Positions 17,317 to 24,691 of a stretch of DNA of 64,000 bases are shown piece after piece. The translations under genes were made by a program, and so were the position numbers. The DNA comes from Kordia zhangzhouensis (lineage in GTDB: Bacteria; Bacteroidota; Bacteroidia; Flavobacteriales; Flavobacteriaceae). The DNA lies in contig NZ_LBMH01000002.1 of the NCBI RefSeq assembly GCF_001005305.1, positions 62,001 to 126,000 on the forward strand, in the 5' to 3' direction. Positions within the stretch are counted from its first letter, which is position 1; each line of letters starts with the position of its first letter. The notes beneath the pieces are model-generated. The model worked only from the letters and a program-made list of their open reading frames with translations. It did not search any database and was not told the DNA's origin.

Positions 17317-18093
17317 TTAATCTACTACAATTTTAAAAGGATGTTTGAGTCCTTTGAAAGCGTCTAGGTCAGCTTTGAGCGAACCTACCATAAGTTTGGC
17401 TTTAATGCGAATTGGAATTTTGTTTTCATCATCAGATACCCAAAGTGTTAAACTTTCATTTTCTTTAAAAACACGTCCTGCTTGTACATAAGGTCTAAAT
17501 TTTAAGCAAGGAACTTTTCCAAATTTTGTACGCATAATTTCTCTGCCAAGAAATTTTAACTTGAACTTAAAGTTTTCTTTATCAAAAAACATGTTGAGAA
17601 TAATTTCGTCTCCTTCTTTGATATTAGATACATCATAATTGTTTCGTAAATAGTAAAATGCAGAAACCATATCCTGCACATCTTTTTCAATGTTATATTC
17701 CTTTTTGGTTTTATGCTTTTTATTATTGACTAACGCTTTTTCGCGCTCGTGATTAAAATCGATTTCTATGTCTTTCGTATGACCTCCTTCATCAATTTGA
17801 CGAATGAATTTGTATGGTCTTCCTGTTTCTTTATCGAAATAGCTCTCATAGTTATCATCAACCTTAAAAAACCAACTAGCAAATCCTGTTGTTTGTCCTT
17901 TTCCTATCACATGGTATACATTTTTCCCATTTAAGTATTCATCTTTTACTTCAAGAGTTGCGTAGCTTGCATTGATAAAACCGTAGTGAATTCGAAATTT
18001 GAACCATTCGCCCGATTGAAAAGCAGTGTCTTTATTTTGTGCCTGTAATATGAAAGACACTAGTAAGATTAATATGGAGAGTATTCGTTTCAT
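17317..18093 (-). CDS. DUF3108 domain periplasmic protein
   Basis: 258 residues with a signal peptide (MKRILSILILLVSFILQAQ). The rest is beta-rich, with the DUF3108 pattern: GEWFKFRIHYGFINASYATL near the N-terminus, alternating charged strands, and a C-terminal VSDDENKIPIRIKAKL. Proteins of this group are exported and may bind a lipid or polysaccharide in a lipocalin- or LolA-like barrel; no catalytic residues are known. It is the first gene of the operon leading to the TDO-family gene, the M23 lipoprotein and pgi. I did not find a clear -7 promoter element directly in front of it. Confidence 0.8.
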   Translation of the reverse strand: MKRILSILILLVSFILQAQNKDTAFQSGEWFKFRIHYGFINASYATLEVKDEYLNGKNVYHVIGKGQTTGFASWFFKVDDNYESYFDKETGRPYKFIRQIDEGGHTKDIEIDFNHEREKALVNNKKHKTKKEYNIEKDVQDMVSAFYYLRNNYDVSNIKEGDEIILNMFFDKENFKFKLKFLGREIMRTKFGKVPCLKFRPYVQAGRVFKENESLTLWVSDDENKIPIRIKAKLMVGSLKADLDAFKGLKHPFKIVVD

Positions 18094-18404
18094 GATTTGA
18101 GTAATGATTTGTAAAAATAATAAAATAAGTATTATTTTATGTTAATTTATTCTTGCATTACAATTACTATTCCAAAAAAAGATAAATGATTGATAAAAAG
18201 GCGGAAACAAAGCGGTTTTGAAAGGTTTTTGCTATTTCCACAACAAGACGATTACTTTTAGAAAAATAAGGTGTCAAGAGTATTGATTTCTTCTTAAGAA
18301 CTTTACTAAACACTTACTTTTTATAGAACAAAGTACACATAATAAGTGTTGTAAAATTGTACAAATAATGTGATTTTGACAGGTATGTTTTGTGCTATAC
18401 ATTC
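18094..18404. other. Intergenic stretch without a recognised gene
   Basis: About 310 AT-rich bases upstream of the DUF3108 operon. I see no credible reading frame, tRNA or strong hairpin. It should contain the operon promoter on the minus strand, but no exact TANNTTTG was found. Confidence 0.5.
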
Positions 18405-18515
18405 AAAAAAAAACTCGGTCATGTGACCGAGTTCCTTTTTTATTAACCAACCAAAACTTTAAATTATGAAAATCTCTCTTCTTAAAGTTGCAAAAGGAAA
18501 CCACTCGCTTTTGCA
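18405..18515 (-). ncRNA. Candidate small structured RNA, about 110 nt
   Basis: On the minus strand, three perfect hairpins follow one another. First, an 8-bp stem (18508-18515 with 18489-18496). Second, an 8-bp stem (18482-18489 with 18455-18462). Third, a 10-bp terminator stem (18424-18433 with 18412-18421), ending in a T-run. An exact Bacteroidota -7 box, TATATTTG, lies at 18519-18526, so transcription would start right at the first hairpin. No coding capacity is evident. An alternative is that it is the 3' end of the TDO-family transcript starting upstream, but the promoter placement favours an independent RNA. Confidence 0.55.
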
Positions 18516-18518
18516 CTG

Positions 18519-18526
18519 CAAATATA
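18519..18526 (-). promoter_or_regulatory. Bacteroidota -7 element for the candidate small RNA
   Basis: The minus strand reads TATATTTG, an exact TANNTTTG match, three bases from the first hairpin. No -33 TTG at usual spacing. Confidence 0.5.
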
Positions 18527-18686
18527 AGACGAGAATTATACTATGCAGGCATAATATTTAACTTTAACACAATTTTTATATTTAGGATTGTATTTAATCG
18601 ATGTTTATTGATAAATGTTCAAATAAAAACTCATTTTTTTGAGATAATTTCAACATTTTTATGTTTTTTCATTTTTGTATTTTGGG

Positions 18687-19631
18687 TTATTTGAGTACTT
18701 TATAGCCTTCAAGATTCGTAATTCCCCAATTTTCCAATTCTTCTTTGCTCCATAAGTCTGGAAAGAAGATTCTTTTTTGATATTTAGGATGCATATACTT
18801 TTGCCAATCACTTCCCCCCGTAGCTTCCGGATTTCCTTTTTGAGAATTAATATACTTGTCGGCAGTATTGTAATGATGCATTACCCAACTTATATTGACC
18901 GTATGGTCATAATGACGCATTGCATTGATTAAAGATGTGTTTTTTTGAAATTCATCAGGTAATTGCTTGAATTTCGTCCATAAATTGATAGTATTATATT
19001 CTTTCATCCATTCAATGAGTTCTTTTTTGTACTTCTCATCAAAGTTTACCATCAATTTACTACGCATTCCCGTTTTATGATTATTCCCTGCAACCTGCCA
19101 ATACATATTATTATAAGCATGTTCATAAGGTGTTTCACGATCAATCGTCGCTCTGAATCGATAATCAATCAAATTGATTAACTCTGTCGAAGCAATTTCT
19201 ATTTTTCGATACTGCACTGATTGAAAACCACTAGCAGGAGTTAATGTATCACGGAATTTCATGTATTGCTCTACTTCCATTCCTTCACTCATAATGTCAA
19301 ATGAATTAGATAACATATCAAAATAGCGGCTGATACGCATTAAATGCATCACAAATTTTTCTGGCTGAATGTGTTCTGTGTGTGCGATTTGTTGCATTTC
19401 CCACAAAATCATTTTAAACAGCAACTCATTAATTTGATGATACATAATGAAAACCATTTCATCAGGTAATTGTGTACGTTGTGTTTGCAATCCTAACAAT
19501 GCATCCAACTGTATAAAATCCCAATATTTCATTGGCTCTGCATAAAGTAATCCCGAAAGGTGCACATCAGGATCTTGTCCCATAGCCAAATATTTTTTGT
19601 CTATAGCCTCGAGTAATTCTTCTCTGGTCAT
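18687..19631 (-). CDS. kynA: Tryptophan 2,3-dioxygenase family protein (paralogue 2)
   Basis: 314 residues with clear TDO motifs: FIMYHQINELLFK (61-73), FRDTLTPASGFQSVQYR, MHHYNTADKYI with the likely haem-binding His, and ATGGSDW. Like paralogue 1 it has Pro (56) where characterised enzymes carry the distal active-site His before DE. It follows hpd and hmgA, genes of tyrosine breakdown, so a role in aromatic amino acid catabolism, probably tryptophan to N-formylkynurenine, is likely. No kynurenine formamidase or kynureninase is nearby. The 62-base gap after hpd contains a 15-bp hairpin that may lower its expression relative to hpd. Confidence 0.85.
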   Translation of the reverse strand: MTREELLEAIDKKYLAMGQDPDVHLSGLLYAEPMKYWDFIQLDALLGLQTQRTQLPDEMVFIMYHQINELLFKMILWEMQQIAHTEHIQPEKFVMHLMRISRYFDMLSNSFDIMSEGMEVEQYMKFRDTLTPASGFQSVQYRKIEIASTELINLIDYRFRATIDRETPYEHAYNNMYWQVAGNNHKTGMRSKLMVNFDEKYKKELIEWMKEYNTINLWTKFKQLPDEFQKNTSLINAMRHYDHTVNISWVMHHYNTADKYINSQKGNPEATGGSDWQKYMHPKYQKRIFFPDLWSKEELENWGITNLEGYKVLK

Positions 19632-19651
19632 GTTGTAGTTTTTAGAAGAGA

Positions 19652-19688
19652 AATGATAAGAACGTATGTAAAGTACGTTCTTATCATT
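19652..19688 (-). promoter_or_regulatory. Intercistronic 15-bp hairpin between hpd and the TDO gene
   Basis: A perfect 15-bp inverted repeat (19652-19666 with 19674-19688, seven-base loop). The minus-strand sequence after it, TTTCTCTTCT, is only weakly T-rich, so it may be a partial terminator or an mRNA-stabilising end. Confidence 0.5.
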
Positions 19689-19693
19689 ATATA

Positions 19694-20857
19694 TTATAAA
19701 GTTCCGCGAGCAGCTTGTTCTCTTTCAATCGCTTCAAACAACGCTTTGAAGTTTCCAACACCGAATGATTGTGCACCTTTACGCTGAATGATTTCGAAAA
19801 ACATTGTTGGTCTGTCCACAATTGTTTTGGTAAATAACTGTAGTAAATACCCTTCTTCATCACGATCAATTAAGATTCCGTGTTTTTTAAGTTCTTCTAC
19901 ATCTTCATCAATATCACCTACACGTTCTAATAAATCATCATAATAGGTTTCTGGAACATATAAGAATTCTACTCCGCGTTCACGCATTTGAGAAACCGTT
20001 TCTATAATATTATCTGTAGCCACAGCTATGTGTTGTACACCTGCACCATTGTAAAAGTCAAGATATTCTTCTATTTGCGATTTCTTTTTTCCTTTAGCTG
20101 GCTCATTAATTGGGAACTTGATTCGACCATTTCCATTACTCATTACTTTACTCATCAAAGCTGTATATTCTGTAGAAATATCATCGTCAGTAAAAGAAAT
20201 AATTTGTGCAAAGCCCATTACTTTTGCATAGAATTCACACCATTCCTTCATTTTTCCCCAGCCTACATTTCCTACCATATGGTCAATGAATTTTAACCCA
20301 ACTGGTTCTGGATTGTAATGAGAAACCCATTTTTCGTATCCAGGTAAAAAGACTCCATTATAATTTTTACGTTCTACAAATATATGCACCGTTTCTCCAT
20401 AGGTGTAAATTCCAGAACGAATTACATATCCATGCTCATCTTCTTCTTTGGTTGGCTCCATGTATGGTTTTGCTCCTCTTTTGGTAGTTTCTTCAAAGGC
20501 TTTTGTAGCATCTTCAACCCAGAGTGCAACTACTTTTACTCCATCTCCATGTAGGTCAATATGTTCGTTGATTTCACCGCCTTTATTTAATGGCGTTGTT
20601 AAGACCAATCGAATCTTATCTTGTTTTAATACATATGAAACTCTGTCTTTTATTCCTGTTTCCAAACCTGCATAAGCTTCTGACTGAAAACCAAAAGCTG
20701 TTTTGTAGAAATGTGCTGATTGTTTTGCGTTTCCAACATATAATTCTACATAGTCAGTTCCAAGCAAAGGAAGAAAATCTTCCGCTTCTTCAAATAATTT
20801 TTTAAGTCCGTATTCTGTATTTTGTAAATCTCGTAAGTTTTTTATTTCTGCTGCCAT
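19694..20857 (-). CDS. hpd: 4-hydroxyphenylpyruvate dioxygenase
   Basis: 387 residues from the ATG at 20857; the longer frame adds nine Lys-rich residues without family similarity. Two vicinal-oxygen-chelate halves are present. The Fe(II) ligands are visible: His193 (FIDHMVGNV), His276 (GVQHIAVAT) and Glu355 (MFFEIIQR). It converts 4-hydroxyphenylpyruvate and O2 to homogentisate in the cytoplasm, the second step of tyrosine degradation. The gene order hmgA-hpd-TDO on one strand fits an aromatic catabolic operon. Length and motifs are normal and there is no disruption. Confidence 0.96.
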   Translation of the reverse strand: MAAEIKNLRDLQNTEYGLKKLFEEAEDFLPLLGTDYVELYVGNAKQSAHFYKTAFGFQSEAYAGLETGIKDRVSYVLKQDKIRLVLTTPLNKGGEINEHIDLHGDGVKVVALWVEDATKAFEETTKRGAKPYMEPTKEEDEHGYVIRSGIYTYGETVHIFVERKNYNGVFLPGYEKWVSHYNPEPVGLKFIDHMVGNVGWGKMKEWCEFYAKVMGFAQIISFTDDDISTEYTALMSKVMSNGNGRIKFPINEPAKGKKKSQIEEYLDFYNGAGVQHIAVATDNIIETVSQMRERGVEFLYVPETYYDDLLERVGDIDEDVEELKKHGILIDRDEEGYLLQLFTKTIVDRPTMFFEIIQRKGAQSFGVGNFKALFEAIEREQAARGTL

Positions 20858-20981
20858 TTTTTTATTTTTTAGTGCTTTTCGCAAATTCGCATATATGTTT
20901 TTGATTATGTCCCTAAGTGGTTTTTATTTACCACATAGCCCGAATATGCGTTGCAATATTTTGAATGTGTTGTCTCATGCG

Positions 20982-22142
20982 TTAATCTTCCAACCAAGAT
21001 TGAAAATAGCTTTCATCGGCAATTTTCATTGCTTCTTCCGTTACTTGCAATGGCTTGAACGTATCTACCATTACTGCTAATTCTTCAGTTTCTGTTTGAC
21101 CAATACTACGTTCTACAGCACCTGGATGTGGCCCATGTGGAATTCCCGCAGGATGCAAAGAAATATGCCCTGCATCAATATCATTTCGACTCATAAAGTC
21201 ACCATCTACATAATATAATACTTCATCACTGTCTATATTACTATGATTGTATGGAGCTGGAATAGCATCTGGGTGATAATCATATAGCCTTGGCACAAAG
21301 GAACATACAACAAAAGCATCTGTTTCAAAGGTTTGATGTACTGGTGGCGGTTGATGAATACGACCTGTAATTGGTTCAAAATCGTGAATTGAAAATGCAT
21401 ACGGATAGTTATAACCATCATAACCTACCACATCAAAAGGATGTGTGGCATATATCATTTCAAAAATATCTCCTTGTTTTTTTACTTTGATTAGAAAGTC
21501 ACCTTTTTCATCATTGGTTTCTAATTCATAAGGTCTTCTTATATCACGCTCGCAAAAAGGCGAATGCTCTAATAGCTGACCAAACCAGTTTCTGTAACGC
21601 TTTGGTGTATAAATTGGGCGGTATGATTCTACAATAAATAAGCGATTGTCTTCCGTTTCAAAATCTATTTTGTAAATCACACCTCGCGGTACTAAAAGAT
21701 AATCTCCATATTTAAAATCAAGATTTCCCAGCATGGTACGAAGTTTTCCTGTTCCTTTATGGATAAAAATCAATTCGTCAGCGTCGGTATTTTTGTAAAA
21801 ATAATCTCGTGTTGATTCTTGAGGTGCTGCCAAAATAATGTTACAATCACTGTTGGTCAAGATTACTTTTCTACTTTCAAGATAATCTGCTTGTGGCGGC
21901 ACTTGAAATCCACGAAATCGATATGACTGAATATTATTAGCTTTAGCCACTTTGGGAGCTACGCTATATTGCTTTCGAATTTCTTTAACCTGTGTAGGTC
22001 TGTGTTCATGGTAACTATTGGTAGACATTCCGTCAAAACCAATTGTTCCGAAAAGCTGTTCGTAATACAAATCGCCATTAGGCTTTTTAAATATTGTGTG
22101 TCGTTTTGGCGGAATAGTTCCTAATGTATGGTAAAAAGGCAT
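20982..22142 (-). CDS. hmgA: Homogentisate 1,2-dioxygenase
   Basis: 386 residues with two cupin-like halves. LVPRGVIYKI lies in the first half. The metal-binding region is in the second, with YNHSN, an Asp/Glu pair seven residues on (SDEVLYYVDG) and PHGPHPG, corresponding to the His-Glu-His iron site of the family. It opens the homogentisate ring to maleylacetoacetate. It is the first gene of the hmgA-hpd-TDO group; the maleylacetoacetate isomerase and fumarylacetoacetase genes are not nearby. A near-consensus -7 box (TATATTTT) and an 8-bp inverted repeat lie upstream. Confidence 0.94.
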   Translation of the reverse strand: MPFYHTLGTIPPKRHTIFKKPNGDLYYEQLFGTIGFDGMSTNSYHEHRPTQVKEIRKQYSVAPKVAKANNIQSYRFRGFQVPPQADYLESRKVILTNSDCNIILAAPQESTRDYFYKNTDADELIFIHKGTGKLRTMLGNLDFKYGDYLLVPRGVIYKIDFETEDNRLFIVESYRPIYTPKRYRNWFGQLLEHSPFCERDIRRPYELETNDEKGDFLIKVKKQGDIFEMIYATHPFDVVGYDGYNYPYAFSIHDFEPITGRIHQPPPVHQTFETDAFVVCSFVPRLYDYHPDAIPAPYNHSNIDSDEVLYYVDGDFMSRNDIDAGHISLHPAGIPHGPHPGAVERSIGQTETEELAVMVDTFKPLQVTEEAMKIADESYFQSWLED

Positions 22143-22458
22143 TTTTTGTTATTTTTTTGTGATGGTAAAATACTATTATAAAATATAGAAAAATGTGAAG
22201 AAAGGCATCACATTTAGCAAAAAAATAACGCTGTCTTATTCAGGATTTCGCTTGATAAGATAGTGTAAATGTGCGAGTAAGTCGTTCCAAAAGGGTTTCA
22301 CTTGTATAGATAACTTTTTTATCTTCTGCACACAAATATCGTAATTATTTGGATATGTTGTATGACCGAAATCATGTTTGCTTTCTATTTTTTAGAATCG
22401 AATGAAACTTTATGTGTACTTTTTCTTTGATTTTGCAAGGGCTTAGGCACTTTATAAG
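22143..22458. other. Intergenic region upstream of hmgA
   Basis: 316 bases between the hmgA start and the end of the patatin-like gene. It holds no convincing gene. On the minus strand, TATATTTT near 22180 is a near match to the -7 element, and there is an 8-bp inverted repeat at 22191-22215. The rest shows nothing I can assign. Confidence 0.5.
22191..22215. promoter_or_regulatory. Inverted repeat upstream of hmgA
   Basis: AAATGTGA and TCACATTT, perfect 8-bp arms separated by nine bases, about 50-75 bases before the hmgA ATG. It may be an operator for control of aromatic catabolism; the spacing differs from a CRP site. Confidence 0.3.
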
Positions 22459-24684
22459 TTAAAACCAAAAACCTATACTAACATACAACGTATCTTCTTC
22501 TATATCAGGCGACCAAGAATATTTTACTTGTAAGGGACCAAAAAAGGTTTCCAATCCATATCCAATAGCATACCCGTTAAAGTCTGGCTTTGTAAACCAT
22601 TCTCCATTTCCAAAGATATTTTCGCCTGCATTGGCGTAGTTTGCTGTGAAATTCAAGTGATGTTTGGTCCAAAAATTATAATCTAATGCAATTGTTCCTT
22701 TCACAAAGCTATCACCAGCAAAACTCAAGAAATCATATCCGAGGAAAGCGATGTAATTGTTAATAAAATTATTTCCATAGCCTCCTAATACAAAATCTAA
22801 GGAATTGGTAGAAGCGTCCCCAATTTTAAATCCTCCTTCTGAAGAAATGTTTAGTGATACATTATCAAATATTGAAGTAGCATACCCTATTTTTCCTCTT
22901 GCAAGTGAGAATGGCTCAAAGTTTTTGTTGTAATCTGACGAGTACAGATACCAATGAAAGTTACCCGAAAAAAAGATTCCTGATTTTGGAAAGTACTTAT
23001 TATCGTAAGTATCCAATTTTAAAAACCCAAATGAGCTGATAAAATCACTTTTTTCAAATACAGTTTCTTCTTGGTCTGTTTCAGTGATTGTTTCGGAAGC
23101 AATTTTTAACCGTTTGTGCTCAGCTCCAACTCCAAAAACAAATTCTTCTCTTAATACCGTTTGAAGGTATAGTTGATTCGTAAAGTCTGAGACATCAACA
23201 TCTATTCTATTAAGATTGGGATTTGTATTATCTTCTCTTATTAAATCGTAATTTACACCTCGCTCAAACGAATTGAATCGTGATTTGACACCAATACTCC
23301 AGTAATATCCTTTGTCAATGTAATATTCAAAATTATATCGGATATTATCCCCGATAATGAAATCAAAAGACGCTACATCATTGTTAAATAGGACTTTTTT
23401 CTTTGTCACATTGATTAATCCTGCGGTTTTATATACATCATCATAATGTGCTCCTAAACGTAAAAACATTGTTTCTGGTCGTTCCCTCAGATTTAAAACA
23501 ATATCTTCTGAACCCACATTGTTTGGAATTGTTCGATAACGAATTCCTGTAAAATTTCCAGTGGCTGCCAAATTACTTATTCCTTCTTGAAATTTTTGAA
23601 ATGGTATTTTGGCAGGCGTTTTAAAACGCAATTTTCCTCGAACGTATGAACGGGTATATTTCTTGTTTCCACGTAAGTGAATGTAATTTACATTTAAAGA
23701 ATCTTTTACCTTTACTGGTTTAATATTTCTTTTTTGTTGCTGTTGCGCTGCAATTTCCTTTAAGGCTTCTATTTCTTCTCTGCCAGCTACCTCTCCTCTT
23801 GTTATCAATTCACGTCCTCTATCAAAAGAGATTACCGAAAAACCAACAATATCTGGACGAATATAGACATCTGTCTTTTCATTTTTATCCTTCATGGCAT
23901 TAATAGTTCGGAAATTGTTGATTTGATTGAGAATGGCAACTGCTGAGTTAAGCTTATCTCTTTCATATAACCCGTCTTGTACATCAATTCCAATAATTAC
24001 ATCTACTTTTTTTGCCAATACTTCATCTACTGGGTAATTATTGGTTACTCCTCCATCAATAAGTAGCCTTTTTTTTATCGGTATAGGCTCAAATAAGGAG
24101 GGAAATGCTCCACTCGCAGTAATTGCCTCTGGTAAATATCCTTTTTCTAGAACCACCTGTTCTCCTTTTTCAATATCAGAAGCCACACATAAAAACGGAA
24201 TTGGCAGTTTACTAAAATCATCAATATGATTGACATGCATGAGCAATTGTGCCAACTTGTTGTATACATTTTGTCCTTTTGAAATGGAAGAAGGGAAACT
24301 TACTTTAAAATTGTCAAATGGCAACGTAATTGCATATCGTTCCGCATCTTCTTTTTCATAGAAAGTTTTGGCAGATCGTGGCAATTCATCTTGTATGAGT
24401 CGTTCAAAATCTGTCTTTTTAAAGATTGAATCTATCTGGTTACCTGTATATCCTGAAGCATATAACGAACCAATAATAGCTCCCATACTTGTTCCGCCTA
24501 CATAGTCTACTCGAATTCCAAGACTATCAATAATTTTAAGCACCCCAATATGCGCCAATCCTTTGGCTCCGCCTCCACTCAATACCAATCCTACTTTTAG
24601 GTCTTGTTTTTTAGGTTGTTCTTTTTGCGCTGTAGCAGTTAAGAAACTAAAAATTGCTATGCAAATCAGTATCCACTTTTTCAT
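22459..24684 (-). CDS. Patatin-like phospholipase fused to an outer-membrane beta-barrel
   Basis: 741 residues from the ATG at 24684, which begins a proper signal peptide (MKKWILICIAIFSFL). The patatin domain is complete: oxyanion-hole Gly37-39 (SGGGAKG), nucleophile Ser66 (GTSMG) and Asp210 (DGGVTNNYP). A POTRA-like segment follows near residues 320-390, then a beta-barrel of the Omp85/BamA surface antigen type to the C-terminus (SIGFWF). This is the type Vd (PlpD-like) layout, which puts a lipid acyl hydrolase at the surface or periplasmic face of the outer membrane. It starts seven bases after uvrC, so the two are probably co-transcribed. Confidence 0.93.
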   Translation of the reverse strand: MKKWILICIAIFSFLTATAQKEQPKKQDLKVGLVLSGGGAKGLAHIGVLKIIDSLGIRVDYVGGTSMGAIIGSLYASGYTGNQIDSIFKKTDFERLIQDELPRSAKTFYEKEDAERYAITLPFDNFKVSFPSSISKGQNVYNKLAQLLMHVNHIDDFSKLPIPFLCVASDIEKGEQVVLEKGYLPEAITASGAFPSLFEPIPIKKRLLIDGGVTNNYPVDEVLAKKVDVIIGIDVQDGLYERDKLNSAVAILNQINNFRTINAMKDKNEKTDVYIRPDIVGFSVISFDRGRELITRGEVAGREEIEALKEIAAQQQQKRNIKPVKVKDSLNVNYIHLRGNKKYTRSYVRGKLRFKTPAKIPFQKFQEGISNLAATGNFTGIRYRTIPNNVGSEDIVLNLRERPETMFLRLGAHYDDVYKTAGLINVTKKKVLFNNDVASFDFIIGDNIRYNFEYYIDKGYYWSIGVKSRFNSFERGVNYDLIREDNTNPNLNRIDVDVSDFTNQLYLQTVLREEFVFGVGAEHKRLKIASETITETDQEETVFEKSDFISSFGFLKLDTYDNKYFPKSGIFFSGNFHWYLYSSDYNKNFEPFSLARGKIGYATSIFDNVSLNISSEGGFKIGDASTNSLDFVLGGYGNNFINNYIAFLGYDFLSFAGDSFVKGTIALDYNFWTKHHLNFTANYANAGENIFGNGEWFTKPDFNGYAIGYGLETFFGPLQVKYSWSPDIEEDTLYVSIGFWF

Positions 24685-24691
24685 GCTAACA

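Noticed and set aside
18466-18567. Possible small plus-strand gene beginning MKISLLKVAKG
   Set aside because: It sits inside the hairpin-rich region with a minus-strand promoter and terminator, and the peptide shows no familiar pattern.
22191-22215. CRP-type binding site upstream of hmgA
   Set aside because: The half-sites look like TGTGA/TCACA but are nine bases apart instead of six, and flavobacterial CRP use at such sites is unproven. It is kept only as a generic inverted repeat.
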